Shown here piece after piece: positions 8,973 to 19,465 of a stretch of DNA of 64,000 nucleotides (positions within the stretch are counted from its first letter, which is position 1; each line of letters opens with the position of its first letter). The notes beneath the pieces are model-generated. The model ran no database searches and was not told the DNA's origin. It was given only the letters and a program-made list of their open reading frames with translations. This stretch comes from Aquabacterium fontiphilum. GTDB lineage: Bacteria; Pseudomonadota; Gammaproteobacteria; Burkholderiales; Burkholderiaceae_C. The translations under genes were made by a program, and so were the position numbers. The stretch covers positions 124,001 to 188,000 of the forward strand of contig NZ_JAAAPN010000003.1 in the NCBI RefSeq assembly GCF_009909205.1, given 5' to 3'.

Positions 8973-9647
8973 ATGGCATCCTGGCTGACCCTCATCGAGA
9001 GCACCGTCACGGGTCTCGGATTTGAACTCGTGGACTGCGAACGCAGTTCACACGGGTTGCTGCGCGTGTACATCGACCGGCTGCCTGGGCAGACCTACGA
9101 TTCGCCCGGCGATCTGGTCACGGTCGAAGATTGCGAGAAGGTCACTCGTCAGCTGCAGTATGCACTGGAGACGGTCGATGCGGACTATGCCCGGCTTGAG
9201 GTGTCCTCGCCTGGCGTTGATCGGCCGCTGAAGACGCCGGCGCATTTCGCGCGCTTCGTGGGCGAAGAAATCGAGATTGCGCTCAAGCATCCTTTTCAGG
9301 GTCGCAAGCGTTACACCGGCGTGCTGTGCGCGTCTCCCGATGGCGCGCCCGAGGCAATCGAGGCCGGGCTGGCCTGGGGGCTGATCCTGCCGCCTGCCGT
9401 GCCGCGCCAGCCTGTGTCGCGCACTGCGGCAAAGAAAAAGGCCAAGGAAGAGGCTCGGGCCGCCGCGCTGGGCGAGACCCTGCCCGAGCAGGAAGTCGAT
9501 CAGGTCATGGGATTCACGCTCGATGAAATCCGCGAGGCGCGTCTGGTGCCCGTCGTGAGTTTCAAAGGGCGCAGAGCTGCAGATGCATCTGCAGCAGGTC
9601 AGGTTGCCGTTGATGAGGCGGAAGAACTCGGAGGTCAGAAGAAATGA
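8973..9647 (+). CDS. rimP: ribosome maturation factor RimP
   Basis: Needed for maturation of the 30S subunit. The N-terminal alpha/beta domain begins [20 protein letters not shown] and includes [16 protein letters not shown], a hallmark of the family. The C-terminal SH3-like barrel is interrupted by a Lys/Glu/Ala-rich stretch (about 150-175) that makes the protein 224 residues, longer than the roughly 150 of E. coli RimP. ATG 8973 is chosen because family similarity begins there; no strong ribosome site is visible. It is the first gene of the operon and overlaps nusA by ATGA. Confidence 0.9.
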   Translation: MASWLTLIESTVTGLGFELVDCERSSHGLLRVYIDRLPGQTYDSPGDLVTVEDCEKVTRQLQYALETVDADYARLEVSSPGVDRPLKTPAHFARFVGEEIEIALKHPFQGRKRYTGVLCASPDGAPEAIEAGLAWGLILPPAVPRQPVSRTAAKKKAKEEARAAALGETLPEQEVDQVMGFTLDEIREARLVPVVSFKGRRAADASAAGQVAVDEAEELGGQKK

Positions 9648-11119
9648 ACCGCGAATTGCTGATGTTGGTGGATGCGATCTCCCGCGAGAAGAGCGTGGAT
9701 CGCGACGTGGTGTTTGGCGCCGTCGAACTGGCGCTGGCGTCGGCCACCAAGAAGCTCTACCAGGGTGAGGTCGACATCCGTGTGGCCATCGACCGCGACA
9801 GTGGCGAATACGAAACCTTCCGCCGCTGGCTGGTCGTGCCCGACGAAGCCGGTCTGCAGAACCCGGACGCCGAGGAAATCCTGTCGGATGCCCGCGATCG
9901 CATCGCCGACATCGACGAAGGCGACTACATCGAAGAGACGGTCGAGTCCGTGCCCATCGGTCGCATCGGCGCCCAGGCTGCCAAGCAGGTCATCCTGCAG
10001 AAGATCCGCGACGCCGAGCGTGAGCAACTGCTCAACGATTTCCTCTCGCGCGGCGAGAAGATCTTTGTGGGGACCGTCAAGCGTCTGGACAAGGGCGATG
10101 TGATCGTCGAATCCGGGCGCGTGGAAGGTCGCCTCAAGCGCAACGAGATGATCCCGAAGGAAAACCTCCGTTCGGGCGACCGCGTGCGTGCCTACATGCT
10201 GGGCGTCGACCCGACCCAGCGCGGCCCGCAGATCATGCTGTCGCGCTCGTCGCCCGACTTCATGATCGAGCTGTTCCGTCAGGAAGTGCCCGAGATCGAA
10301 CAGGGCCTGCTCGAGATCAAGAGCTGCGCGCGTGATGCCGGCTCGCGCGCCAAGATCGCCGTGCTGTCGCACGACAAGCGCGTCGACCCCATCGGTACCT
10401 GCGTCGGCGTGCGCGGTTCGCGCGTGACCGCCGTGACCAACGAGCTGGCCGGCGAGCGGGTCGACATCGTGCTGTGGTCGGACGATCCGGCGCAGTTCGT
10501 CATCGGCGCGCTGGCGCCCGCCAATGTGCAGTCCATCTTCGTCGACGAAGAAAAGCACGCGATGGATGTCGTGGTCGATGAAGAGAACCTGGCGATCGCC
10601 ATCGGCCGTGGCGGCCAGAACGTGCGTCTGGCCTCGGACCTGACCGGCTGGCGCATCAACATCATGACCGCCGAGGAATCGGCGCAGAAGCAGGCCGCCG
10701 AATCCGAAAACATCCGCAAGCTGTTTGTCGACAAGCTGGATGTGGACGAAGAGGTGGCCGACATCCTGATCGCCGAAGGCTTCACCAGCCTGGAGGAAGT
10801 GGCCTATGTGCCCATCCAGGAAATGCTGGCGATCGAATCCTTTGACGAAGACACCGTCAACGAGCTGCGCAATCGTGCCAAGGACGCGCTGCTGACGATG
10901 GAAATCGCCAAGGAAGAAGAGGTCGAAGCGCTGTCCGAAAGCCTCAAAGGCATGGACGGCCTGACCCCTGAACTGATTGCCAAGCTGGCTGAAGCCGGCA
11001 TCCATACCCGTGACGACCTGGCTGACCTGGCGGTGGACGAGCTCACCGACATGACCGGGGTTTCCGAGGAGCAGGCCCGTGCCTTGATCCTCAAGGCACG
11101 CGAACACTGGTTCGCCTGA
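9644..11119 (+). CDS. nusA: transcription termination/antitermination protein NusA
   Basis: RNA polymerase-binding elongation factor that modulates pausing, termination and antitermination. The 491 residues follow the E. coli plan: N-terminal polymerase-binding domain (about 1-125), S1 domain (about 135-200), two KH domains (about 230-345, with [11 protein letters not shown] and [12 protein letters not shown]), and two C-terminal acidic repeats (about 365-490). GGAGG lies 9 bp before the ATG, which overlaps the rimP stop. Confidence 0.97.
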   Translation: MNRELLMLVDAISREKSVDRDVVFGAVELALASATKKLYQGEVDIRVAIDRDSGEYETFRRWLVVPDEAGLQNPDAEEILSDARDRIADIDEGDYIEETVESVPIGRIGAQAAKQVILQKIRDAEREQLLNDFLSRGEKIFVGTVKRLDKGDVIVESGRVEGRLKRNEMIPKENLRSGDRVRAYMLGVDPTQRGPQIMLSRSSPDFMIELFRQEVPEIEQGLLEIKSCARDAGSRAKIAVLSHDKRVDPIGTCVGVRGSRVTAVTNELAGERVDIVLWSDDPAQFVIGALAPANVQSIFVDEEKHAMDVVVDEENLAIAIGRGGQNVRLASDLTGWRINIMTAEESAQKQAAESENIRKLFVDKLDVDEEVADILIAEGFTSLEEVAYVPIQEMLAIESFDEDTVNELRNRAKDALLTMEIAKEEEVEALSESLKGMDGLTPELIAKLAEAGIHTRDDLADLAVDELTDMTGVSEEQARALILKAREHWFA

Positions 11120-11180
11120 TCCCCCGTCCCCCCGACGCCGCCACACCTTTTCACGCAAGCTCATCGCAAGGATCTACACA

Positions 11181-14100
11181 ATGGCCGTGACCACCGTCGC
11201 ACAATTTGCCGCGGAGTTGAACCGCCCGGCAGCGACACTGCTGGAGCAGCTACAGTCAGCGGGCGTGCCCAAGGGCTCGCCTGAGGACGTGCTCACGGAA
11301 GCCGACAAGGAGCGCCTGCTGGACCACCTGCGCACCGCCCACGGCACCGCCGGCGGCGATCGCAAGAAGATCACGCTGACCCGCAAGTCGACCACCGAAA
11401 TCAAGCAGGCCGATGCCTCGGGCAAGGCCCGCACCATCCAGGTCGAGGTCAAGAAGAAGCGCGTGTTCGTCAAGCGCGATGAGACGCCTGAAGAGGCAGC
11501 CTCGGCCGAGGCCGATCTGGCGCGCCGCGAAGAAGAGGCGCGTGCCCAGGCTGAGGCCCTGCGTCAGCAGGAAGAGGCCCTGGCCGAAGCCCGACGCCAG
11601 CGCGAAGAGCAAGAGCGCCGTGAACGTGAAGAGGCGGCGGCTCGCGAGCGCGAGGCCGCTGAACGCGCCCAGCGCGAGGCTGCCGAGCGCGAAGCCGCGG
11701 CCAAGGCGGCAGCGTCTGTGCCCGCCGAAGGTGGGGACGATGACACGGCCGAGCGCGATGCCGCAGCAGCCCGCCGGGCTGCTGCCCAGGCAGCCGCGCG
11801 CGCCGAGGCGGCCGCCCTGACGGCAGCTGCCCAGCGTGTGGCCAAGGGTGGCACGCTGCGTGCGGCAGAAGACAAGGCTTCTGCAGCGCCTGCTGCTCCG
11901 GTGTCCAGCACGCCGGCTGCGGCCGAGGCGGCTGCGCCGGTCGCAGCGGAACCCGCCCCCGCCGAGGCGCCCAAGCCCACACCGGCAGTTCGCGTGGTCA
12001 AGGCCGCCGACATCGAAGCCGAAGAACAGAAGCGTCTGGCCGATCTGGCCAACCGTCGCAAGGCCGCCGAAGCCGAGGCCGCCGCCATTCGCGCGATGAT
12101 GAACGCGCCCAAGAAGGTGCTGACGGCCAAGAAGCCGGAAGAAGCCAAGCCCGCCGATGCCGCCGGCATCAAGGGCACGATTCACAAGCCCAAGGGTGCG
12201 CCTGGCGCGACCACGGCGCCCGCAGGCGGCGCCAAGCCCGGCGACAAGAAGTCCATCAAATCGGAGAAGCTGTCTTCCAGCTGGGCCGACGACACCAAGA
12301 AGCGCGGTGCGCCGGCCGGCAAGGGCCGTCCCGATGCCGCCGCCACCAGCACCCGCAACGGCTGGAAGGCTCCGGGCGGTGGTCGCGGTGGTCGCCGCGG
12401 CGACCGTGGCGAAGGCGCATCGACCTTTGTGCCGCCGAGTGAACCGCAGGTCATCGAGGTGCATGTGCCCGAGACCATTTCGGTGGCCGATCTGGCCCAC
12501 AAAATGTCCGTCAAGGCCACCGAGGTCATCAAGCAGCTGATGAAGCTGGGCCAAATGGTCACCATCAACCAGCAGCTGGATCAGGAAACCGCCATGATCC
12601 TGGTCGAGGAGATGGGCCACAAAGCCTTTGCGGCCAAGCTCGACGATCCGGATGCCTTCCTCGAAGAGGAGCACGGCGAGCAGACTGCCGAGGTCTTCCC
12701 GCGTGCGCCTGTGGTCACGGTCATGGGTCACGTCGACCACGGCAAGACCTCGCTGCTGGACTACATCCGCACCTCGCGTGTGGCGGCTGGCGAAGCCGGT
12801 GGCATTACGCAGCACATTGGCGCGTATCACGTCGATACGCCGCGCGGCATGATCACCTTCCTGGACACCCCGGGCCACGAGGCCTTCACGGCCATGCGGG
12901 CGCGCGGTGCCAAGGCGACCGACATCGTCATTCTGGTAGTGGCAGCCGACGACGGCGTCATGCCGCAGACCAAGGAAGCCATTCACCACGCCAAGGCGGC
13001 AGGTGTGCCCATCGTCGTGGCGATCAACAAGATCGACAAGCCGGGCCACAACATCGACCGCGTGACGCAGGAGCTGATCGCCGAACAGGTGGTGCCGGAG
13101 TCTTACGGCGGTGATTCGCCGTTCTGCCCGGTGTCGGCCAAGACCGGCCAGGGCATCGATGCCCTGCTGGAAAACGTGCTGCTGCAGGCCGAAGTGCTGG
13201 AGCTCACCGCAGCCAAGGACGCCATGGCCAAGGGCCTGGTCATCGAAGCCCGCCTGGACAAGGGCCGTGGCCCTGTGGCGACCGTGCTGGTGCAGTCTGG
13301 CACGCTCAAGCGTGGCGACGTGGTGCTGGCAGGTGCGTCGTATGGCCGCGTGCGCGCCATGCTGGACGAAGACGGCAAGCCCGCCACCGAGGCTGGCCCG
13401 TCCATCCCGGTCGAGATCCAGGGTCTGACCGAGGTGCCCTCGGCCGGTGACGAGTTCATGGTCCTGGCCGACGAGCGCCGTGCCCGTGAAATCGCGACCT
13501 TCCGTCAAGGCAAGTACCGCGACGTCAAGCTGGCCAAGCAACAGGCCGCCAAGCTTGAGAGCATGTTCGAACAGATGGGCCAGGGCGGCGACGTCCAGAC
13601 GCTGCCGCTCATCATCAAGGCTGACGTGCAAGGCTCGCAAGAAGCCCTGGCTGCGTCGCTGCTCAAGCTGTCGACCGACGAGGTGCGTGTGCAGATCGTG
13701 CACGCCGCCGTGGGTGGCATCTCCGAGTCGGACGTCAACCTGGCCATCGCCTCGAAGGCCGTGCTGATCGGTTTCAACACCCGTGCGGACGCCAACGCCC
13801 GCAAGGTGGCCGAGCACAACGGCGTCGACATTCGCTACTACAACATCATCTACGACGCGGTGGACGATGTGAAGGCAGCGATGGGCGGCATGCTGGCGCC
13901 CGAGCAGCGCGAGGAAGTCATCGGCACTGCCGAGATCCGTCAGGTGTTCACCGCCTCGAAGATCGGCACCATCGGTGGTTCGATGGTCACCAGTGGCGTC
14001 ATCCGCCGCAGCGCCAAGCTGCGCCTGCTGCGCGACAACGTGGTCATCTACACCGGCGAGCTCGACGGCCTCAAGCGCTTCAAGGACGATGTCAAGGAAG

Positions 14101-14207
14101 TGCGCGAGGGCTTCGAGTGTGGTCTCACCATCAAGGGCTACAACGACATCAAGGAAGGCGACGTCCTCGAGTTCTTCGAAATCAAGGAAGTGGCCCGTAC
14201 GCTGTAA
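11181..14207 (+). CDS. infB: translation initiation factor IF-2
   Basis: GTPase that places initiator fMet-tRNA on the 30S subunit. The 1008 residues comprise an IF2_N module at the start, a long Ala/Glu/Arg-rich charged region (about 95-400), a second IF2_N module (about 425-475), the G domain from about residue 508 with G1 [12 protein letters not shown]3 DTPGHEAF and G4 NKID, then domains II, III and the fMet-tRNA-binding C-terminal barrel. The long charged region is typical of betaproteobacterial IF-2. An AAGGA site precedes the ATG. It follows nusA by 61 bp. Confidence 0.97.
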   Translation: MAVTTVAQFAAELNRPAATLLEQLQSAGVPKGSPEDVLTEADKERLLDHLRTAHGTAGGDRKKITLTRKSTTEIKQADASGKARTIQVEVKKKRVFVKRDETPEEAASAEADLARREEEARAQAEALRQQEEALAEARRQREEQERREREEAAAREREAAERAQREAAEREAAAKAAASVPAEGGDDDTAERDAAAARRAAAQAAARAEAAALTAAAQRVAKGGTLRAAEDKASAAPAAPVSSTPAAAEAAAPVAAEPAPAEAPKPTPAVRVVKAADIEAEEQKRLADLANRRKAAEAEAAAIRAMMNAPKKVLTAKKPEEAKPADAAGIKGTIHKPKGAPGATTAPAGGAKPGDKKSIKSEKLSSSWADDTKKRGAPAGKGRPDAAATSTRNGWKAPGGGRGGRRGDRGEGASTFVPPSEPQVIEVHVPETISVADLAHKMSVKATEVIKQLMKLGQMVTINQQLDQETAMILVEEMGHKAFAAKLDDPDAFLEEEHGEQTAEVFPRAPVVTVMGHVDHGKTSLLDYIRTSRVAAGEAGGITQHIGAYHVDTPRGMITFLDTPGHEAFTAMRARGAKATDIVILVVAADDGVMPQTKEAIHHAKAAGVPIVVAINKIDKPGHNIDRVTQELIAEQVVPESYGGDSPFCPVSAKTGQGIDALLENVLLQAEVLELTAAKDAMAKGLVIEARLDKGRGPVATVLVQSGTLKRGDVVLAGASYGRVRAMLDEDGKPATEAGPSIPVEIQGLTEVPSAGDEFMVLADERRAREIATFRQGKYRDVKLAKQQAAKLESMFEQMGQGGDVQTLPLIIKADVQGSQEALAASLLKLSTDEVRVQIVHAAVGGISESDVNLAIASKAVLIGFNTRADANARKVAEHNGVDIRYYNIIYDAVDDVKAAMGGMLAPEQREEVIGTAEIRQVFTASKIGTIGGSMVTSGVIRRSAKLRLLRDNVVIYTGELDGLKRFKDDVKEVREGFECGLTIKGYNDIKEGDVLEFFEIKEVARTL

Positions 14208-14230
14208 ACCCGGCGCCGGCCTTCCCGCGG

Positions 14231-14262
14231 AACCCCGCCTGAGTCCCAGGCGGGGTTTGTGC
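14231..14262 (+). terminator. intrinsic terminator or attenuator after infB
   Basis: AACCCCGCCT (14231-14240) pairs perfectly with AGGCGGGGTT (14248-14257) around a 7-base loop, followed by TTGTGCTT. It sits between infB and rbfA, so it could lower rbfA-truB expression relative to the upstream genes. Confidence 0.65.
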
Positions 14263-14299
14263 TTGAGGGGGCAGGCGGTTTGCACGACAGGACTTCACC

Positions 14300-14701
14300 A
14301 TGCGCCATAAACGATCCATTCCCAACCGAAGCCACCGCATTGCCGACCAGATCCAGCGCGATCTGGCCGAGCTCATCCGCGAGCTCAAGGACCCGCGCAT
14401 CGGCATGGTCACGATCAGCAACGTGGACGTGACACCCGACTACGCCCATGCCAAGGTGTCTTTCTCGGTGCTCGTGGGTAGCCCGGACGAGTGCGAGGCG
14501 GGCCTGAACGAGGCGGCGGGTTACCTGCGCAACGGCCTGTTCAAGCGCCTGCAGATCCACACGGTGCCCACGCTGCACTTCCATTTCGACCGCACCACCG
14601 AACGCGCGGCCGAGCTCAACGCGCTGATCAACCGCGCCGTGGCCGACAAGGCCAAGGACGCGGATGAGGGCCATGCCGCGGATGAGGGGTCGAAGGCGTG
14701 A
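14300..14701 (+). CDS. rbfA: 30S ribosome-binding factor RbfA
   Basis: Cold-adaptive assembly factor that binds immature 30S subunits near the 16S rRNA 5' end. The 133 residues form a KH-like fold, with family sequence [20 protein letters not shown] near the start and [17 protein letters not shown] in the middle. The acidic tail (about 118-133) is variable. It is separated from infB by a terminator-like hairpin and overlaps truB by GTGA. Confidence 0.95.
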   Translation: MRHKRSIPNRSHRIADQIQRDLAELIRELKDPRIGMVTISNVDVTPDYAHAKVSFSVLVGSPDECEAGLNEAAGYLRNGLFKRLQIHTVPTLHFHFDRTTERAAELNALINRAVADKAKDADEGHAADEGSKA

Positions 14702-15729
14702 ACCAGGCCGCCGCATCGCGTCCGCCCCGCCTGCCACGTCGGCAGGTGCATGGGGTGCTCTTGCTCGACAAGCCGCTGGGCCTGTCGAGTAACGACGCTT
14801 TGCAGAAGGTCAAGCGCCTGTTTCGCGCCGAGAAGGCCGGCCACACCGGCACACTGGACCCGCTGGCCACGGGGCTGCTGCCCCTGTGCTTTGGCGCCGC
14901 GACAAAGTTTTCTCAGGTTTCACTCGACGCGGACAAGCGCTACACCGCGGTGCTCAAGCTGGGCGAGACCACCGCTTCGGGTGACGCCGAAAGCGAGGTG
15001 CTGGTGCGCCGCGCCGTGACGCCCGAGCAGGTCAACGCCGCCCGCATCGCCGAGGCGTGTGCGGCCTACACCGGCGAGATCGATCAGGTTCCGCCCATGC
15101 ATTCGGCGCTCAAGCACGAGGGCCGCGCGCTGTACGAGTACGCCCGCGAGGGCGTCGAGGTGGCGCGCGAGCCCCGTCGCGTCACCATTCACGCGATCGA
15201 CATCCTGCGCTGGCAGGATGATGTGCTGGAGTTGGATGTTCGCTGCAGCAAGGGCACCTACATCCGCACGCTGGCGCAGGACATCGGCGAGCGCCTAGGC
15301 TGTGGCGCGCACCTGATCGGTCTGCGCCGAACGGGTTGCGGGGGCGTCTCGCTTGACGAGGCGGTCACGCTGGAGGCGCTTCAGGCCATGTCCGAGGCGG
15401 AGCGCGATGCGCTGCTCAGGCCGGCCGACGTGCTGCTGCGCGAGTGGCCCGACGTGTTGTTGCCAGAGGCTGAGGCGGCACGCTTTCTGACCGGGCTGCG
15501 CCGTCGCACGCGTCTGCCCGACATGCCTCACGTGCGGGTCTACGGCCCGCATCCCGCTACCCCGCAGGAGGCGTCGCGCCGCATCCTGCTGGGCAGCGCC
15601 CACATCCAGGGCGGCGACCTGATCCCTGGCCGGCTGCTCAGCCCGGTCGAGATCCAGGGCCTGCTTGAGATGCAGGATCGACCCGCGCCAGAGGTTCGGC
15701 CGGCTTCGTCATCCACGACGGTTTCTTGA
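14698..15729 (+). CDS. truB: tRNA pseudouridine(55) synthase TruB
   Basis: Converts uridine 55 of the T-loop to pseudouridine in most tRNAs. Family motifs include [18 protein letters not shown] at about 18-35, [17 protein letters not shown] with the catalytic Asp, and [16 protein letters not shown] near residue 182. The 343 residues include a C-terminal PUA-like region and a short disordered tail. The GTG start overlaps the rbfA stop, which implies coupled translation. Confidence 0.95.
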   Translation: MNQAAASRPPRLPRRQVHGVLLLDKPLGLSSNDALQKVKRLFRAEKAGHTGTLDPLATGLLPLCFGAATKFSQVSLDADKRYTAVLKLGETTASGDAESEVLVRRAVTPEQVNAARIAEACAAYTGEIDQVPPMHSALKHEGRALYEYAREGVEVAREPRRVTIHAIDILRWQDDVLELDVRCSKGTYIRTLAQDIGERLGCGAHLIGLRRTGCGGVSLDEAVTLEALQAMSEAERDALLRPADVLLREWPDVLLPEAEAARFLTGLRRRTRLPDMPHVRVYGPHPATPQEASRRILLGSAHIQGGDLIPGRLLSPVEIQGLLEMQDRPAPEVRPASSSTTVS

Positions 15730-15750
15730 TTTCAGACGAGAGAGCTTTTC

Positions 15751-17583
15751 ATGAGCACGCAAATTCGCAACATCGCCATCATTGCCCACGTGGACCATGG
15801 CAAGACCACCATGGTGGACCAACTGCTGCGCCAGTCGGGCACCTTTGCCGAGCACGAGAAGGTGGTCGACACGGTCATGGACAACAACGCCATCGAACGT
15901 GAGCGTGGCATCACCATCCTGGCCAAGAACTGCGCCGTGAGCTGGAACGGCACGCACATCAACATCGTCGACACCCCGGGCCACGCGGACTTCGGCGGCG
16001 AAGTGGAGCGTGCGCTGTCCATGGTCGATGGCGTGGTGCTGCTGATCGACGCGCAGGAAGGCCCGATGCCGCAGACGCGCTTCGTGACCAAGAAGGCGCT
16101 GGCGCTGGGCCTCAAGCCCATCGTCGTGGTCAACAAGGTGGACAAGCCCGGTGCCAAGCCGGACGCCGTGATCAACGCCGCCTTCGATCTGTTTGACAAG
16201 CTCGGTGCCACCGACGAGCAGCTGGACTTCCCCGTGGTGTACGCCTCGGGCATCAACGGCTGGTCGTCGCTCGAAGAAGGTGAGCCCGGCGCGCAATGGG
16301 GCCCTGACATGTCGGCCCTGTTCGAGACCATCCTCAAGCACGTCGAGCCGCACCAGGGTAACCCGGACGCGCCGCTGCAGCTGCAGATCTCGGCGCTGGA
16401 CTACAACAGCTTCGTGGGCCGCATCGGCGTGGGCCGCATCAACGCGGGCAAGATCAAACCCGGCATGGACGTGGTCGTGATGGAGGGCCCCGAGGGCCGT
16501 ACCGTCAAGGGGCGCATCAACCAGGTGCTGACCTTCCAAGGCCTGGACCGCGTGCAGGTGACCGAAGCCGGCCCCGGCGAAATCGTGCTGATCAACGGCA
16601 TTGAAGACATCGGCATTGGTGTGACCATCACCGACCCGGCCAACCCGACGCCGTTGCCCATGTTGAAGGTCGATGAGCCGACGCTGACCATGAACTTCTG
16701 TGTGAACACCTCGCCGCTGGCGGGCCGTGAAGGCAAGTTCGTGACCTCGCGACAGATCTGGGATCGCCTGCAGAAGGAGCTGCAACACAATGTGGCCCTG
16801 CGCGTGAAGGAAACCGACGAAGACGGCATCTTCGAAGTGTGTGGTCGCGGTGAATTGCACCTGACCATCCTGCTGGAAAACATGCGCCGTGAGGGCTACG
16901 AGCTGGCTGTGTCCAAGCCCCGCGTGATGTTCAAGGACATCGACGGCGTGAAGTGCGAGCCGATGGAGCTGGTCACCGCCGACGTGGAAGAAATCCACCA
17001 GGGTGGCGTGATGCAGGCCCTGGGTCTGCGCAAGGGCGAGATGATCAACATGGAGCCGGACGGCAACGGACGCGTGCGTCTGGAGTACCGTATCCCGGCG
17101 CGTGGCCTGATCGGCTTCAGCAACGAGTTCCTGAACCTGACCCGTGGCTCGGGCCTGATCTCGTCGATCTATGACGGCTATGAGCCGCACAAGGGTGACA
17201 TCGGCGGACGCAAGAACGGCGTGCTGATCTCGATGGACGACGGTGAGATCTTCACCTATGCCCTGGGCAAGCTCGATGACCGCGGCCGCATGTTCGTCAA
17301 GGCCAATGACCCGGTGTACGAAGGCATGATCGTCGGCATCCACAGCCGCGAGAACGATCTGGTGGTCAACGCCACCCGCACCAAGCAGCTGACCAACTTC
17401 CGTGTCTCGGGCAAGGAAGACGCGATCAAGATCACCCCGCCGATCGAGCTCACGCTGGAGTACGGTGTGGACTTCATCGACGACGACGAGCTGGTCGAGA
17501 TCACGCCCAAGAGCATCCGCTTGCGCAAGCGCTTCCTGAAGGAGCATGAGCGCAAGCGCGCAGAGCGCGAAGCCAAGGCCTGA
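15751..17583 (+). CDS. typA: translational GTPase TypA/BipA
   Basis: Ribosome-associated GTPase of the EF-G family, involved in 50S assembly at low temperature and in stress responses. The 610 residues have G1 [16 protein letters not shown]2 ERGITI, G3 [14 protein letters not shown] and G4 NKVD, followed by EF-G-like domains II, III and V and the BipA-specific C-terminal domain. A GAGAGAG ribosome site precedes ATG 15751. It follows truB by 21 bp and ends before two hairpins. Confidence 0.97.
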   Translation: MSTQIRNIAIIAHVDHGKTTMVDQLLRQSGTFAEHEKVVDTVMDNNAIERERGITILAKNCAVSWNGTHINIVDTPGHADFGGEVERALSMVDGVVLLIDAQEGPMPQTRFVTKKALALGLKPIVVVNKVDKPGAKPDAVINAAFDLFDKLGATDEQLDFPVVYASGINGWSSLEEGEPGAQWGPDMSALFETILKHVEPHQGNPDAPLQLQISALDYNSFVGRIGVGRINAGKIKPGMDVVVMEGPEGRTVKGRINQVLTFQGLDRVQVTEAGPGEIVLINGIEDIGIGVTITDPANPTPLPMLKVDEPTLTMNFCVNTSPLAGREGKFVTSRQIWDRLQKELQHNVALRVKETDEDGIFEVCGRGELHLTILLENMRREGYELAVSKPRVMFKDIDGVKCEPMELVTADVEEIHQGGVMQALGLRKGEMINMEPDGNGRVRLEYRIPARGLIGFSNEFLNLTRGSGLISSIYDGYEPHKGDIGGRKNGVLISMDDGEIFTYALGKLDDRGRMFVKANDPVYEGMIVGIHSRENDLVVNATRTKQLTNFRVSGKEDAIKITPPIELTLEYGVDFIDDDELVEITPKSIRLRKRFLKEHERKRAEREAKA

Positions 17584-17643
17584 TCCAGGATCAGCTTTTG
17601 CACCCGGGGCTTACCCCCGGGCTGGCTGCCACAGCCAACACAT

Positions 17644-17678
17644 GGCCCGCACGGCAAATGCCGTTGGCGGGCCTTTTT
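17644..17678 (+). terminator. intrinsic terminator of typA
   Basis: GGCCCGC (17644-17650) pairs with GCGGGCC (17666-17672), with an inner ACGGC/GCCGT stem and AAAT loop, followed by TTTTT. A second GC hairpin, CCCGGGG/CCCCGGG at 17603-17621, lies just upstream and may assist. Confidence 0.9.
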
Positions 17679-17727
17679 CATAGCATCAGGGCAGCTTTTA
17701 TCTCAGTCGTTGTTGGAGCGAGCTGCC

Positions 17728-19392
17728 ATGAACAAGATGAATCGTCGTGCCTGGGGGCAACGTGTGCTGGCCGTCGGTGGCCAGTTGGGTCTGTCAAGCG
17801 TGGTCTTGCCCGGACGCGTGTTGTCGAGCGGGGTCTTGCCCGGCGTGGCGGCTCTCGCGGGCATGATGACGGATGCGGCCTACGCGGCCCAGGCCGACGA
17901 GCATGTGAGCAATCTGGTCGTGGGCACCGGCTATGGCGGTGCCGTGACGGCGCTGCGGCTCGCGCAGGCCGGCCACCGCGTGACGATGCTGGAGATGGGG
18001 CGCTTGTGGAACACCCCGGGCCAGGATGGCAAGGTGTTCTGCCGCCCGTTTTCGCCCGACGACCGGGCCATGTGGTTCAAGGACCGTGTCTCGGCCGTGT
18101 TCTCGACCGTGGCGGGCGTGATCCCGATCAGCAGCTTGCTCAAGGTGCCGGTTGCCGCGGGCATCCTCGATGTGGTGTCGTCGCCCAACATGGATGTCTA
18201 TCTCGGGCGGGGCGTGGGTGGCGGGTCGCTGGTCAACCTGGCCATGTTGATCACCCCGTATCGCGAGACGCTGCAGCGCATCCTGCCCGCAGGCATCGAT
18301 GTCAACGAGCTGTACAGCGTCTACTACCCGCGTGCGCTGGCGGCGCTGGGTGCCAACAAGATCCGGCCGGGCTACTACCAGACCAGCGAGTACCACCGTT
18401 ATGCCCGCGTGGCGTGTGCGCAGGCGGCCAAGGCGGGCTTCCCGTGGCGAACGCTCGATTCAGGCTACGACATGGCCTACATGGAGCAGGAAGAGGCCGG
18501 CACGGTGCCCAAGTCGGCCCTGGGCGTGGAGGGCGGCTTTGGCAACAACTACGGCAAGAAGAGCCTGGACAAGACCTATCTGGCCGAGGCGATGGGCACC
18601 GGCCGGGTGCGCATCCAGCCGCTGACCGAGGTCACGGACATCAGTCAGGCCGCGGATGGGCGCTACATGGTGTCGACCAAACAGATTGATGTGCTGGGCC
18701 AGGTGCTGGCCACACGCGTCACCAGCTGTGATCGCCTGTTCCTGGCTGGTGGCAGCATGGGCACCACGCAACTGCTGGTCAAGGCACGCGCCACCGGGGC
18801 CCTGCCGCGGCTCAATGAGCATGTCGGCACCCGCTGGAGCTCGAACGGCGAGATCTTCATGGTGCGCAACGTCTACACGCCCACCGGCAGCAAGGCCTCG
18901 GTGTTGCCGGTCACCGGCATCGACGCCATCGACCACCGAGGTCAGCAGACCTATTCGATGAACATCGCGATCCCGCTGGGCATCGAGCAGTTCAGCACGG
19001 CGCACATCACCATGACGCGAACGCCCGAGTTGGGCCATTTCCGTTACGACACCACATCGAAGCAGTCCGTGCTTCAGTGGTCGGCCACCGCGAAGAACGA
19101 GCCTGTGGCCAGTGCCCGCGCGGTGTACGACAAGATCAACCGGGTCAATGGCGCCACCTACAGCCGCAGCTGGTTCGGCGGCAAGACCGTGGCCGACAAC
19201 GCCACCTACCATCCGCTGGGCGGCTGCCCCATTGGGCTGGCCACCAGCGACATCGGCGAGGTCAAGGGTTATCCGGGCATGTATGTGATGGATGCGGCAC
19301 TCTTTCCGGATTCGCTGGTGGCCAACCCCGCGCTGTCGGTGGCGGCGTTTGCCGAGCGCAACATCGAACGCATCCTGGCGCGCATGGGATGA
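17728..19392 (+). CDS. Tat-exported GMC oxidoreductase, class I cholesterol-oxidase homologue
   Basis: FAD-dependent alcohol oxidase of the GMC family. The whole 554-residue chain resembles actinobacterial cholesterol oxidase ChoA. The N-terminus MNKMNRRAWGQ plus a hydrophobic stretch looks like a twin-arginine signal. FAD binding is GTGYGGAVTALRL (66-78). Family blocks are YLGRGVGGGSLVN, KKSLDKTYLAEAMGTG and YHPLGGC with His495; NPALSV supplies Asn533. By memory alignment the isomerisation glutamate (Glu361 of the Streptomyces enzyme) is replaced by Met411 or Asn412, so 3-beta-sterol isomerase activity is doubtful. Substrate is unknown. ATG 17728 is chosen because GGAG lies upstream and the signal begins there; the frame is open from 17710. 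Confidence 0.78.
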   Translation: MNKMNRRAWGQRVLAVGGQLGLSSVVLPGRVLSSGVLPGVAALAGMMTDAAYAAQADEHVSNLVVGTGYGGAVTALRLAQAGHRVTMLEMGRLWNTPGQDGKVFCRPFSPDDRAMWFKDRVSAVFSTVAGVIPISSLLKVPVAAGILDVVSSPNMDVYLGRGVGGGSLVNLAMLITPYRETLQRILPAGIDVNELYSVYYPRALAALGANKIRPGYYQTSEYHRYARVACAQAAKAGFPWRTLDSGYDMAYMEQEEAGTVPKSALGVEGGFGNNYGKKSLDKTYLAEAMGTGRVRIQPLTEVTDISQAADGRYMVSTKQIDVLGQVLATRVTSCDRLFLAGGSMGTTQLLVKARATGALPRLNEHVGTRWSSNGEIFMVRNVYTPTGSKASVLPVTGIDAIDHRGQQTYSMNIAIPLGIEQFSTAHITMTRTPELGHFRYDTTSKQSVLQWSATAKNEPVASARAVYDKINRVNGATYSRSWFGGKTVADNATYHPLGGCPIGLATSDIGEVKGYPGMYVMDAALFPDSLVANPALSVAAFAERNIERILARMG

Positions 19393-19465
19393 GCATCGCT
19401 TTGGGCTATCCTCGGGCCCGACGATGCAGGCGGTCTGCATTACGTGATCTGAGGTAGCTGGCCCG

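Noticed and set aside
9635-14285. Very long minus-strand reading frames opposite nusA and infB (about 509 and 1009 codons)
   Set aside because: High GC codon bias leaves the opposite strand free of stops. They have no family similarity, no ribosome sites, and the plus strand encodes clear NusA and IF-2.
15709-17547. 612-codon minus-strand frame opposite typA
   Set aside because: Shadow of the TypA gene; His/Val/Asp-rich composition typical of antisense frames in GC-rich DNA.
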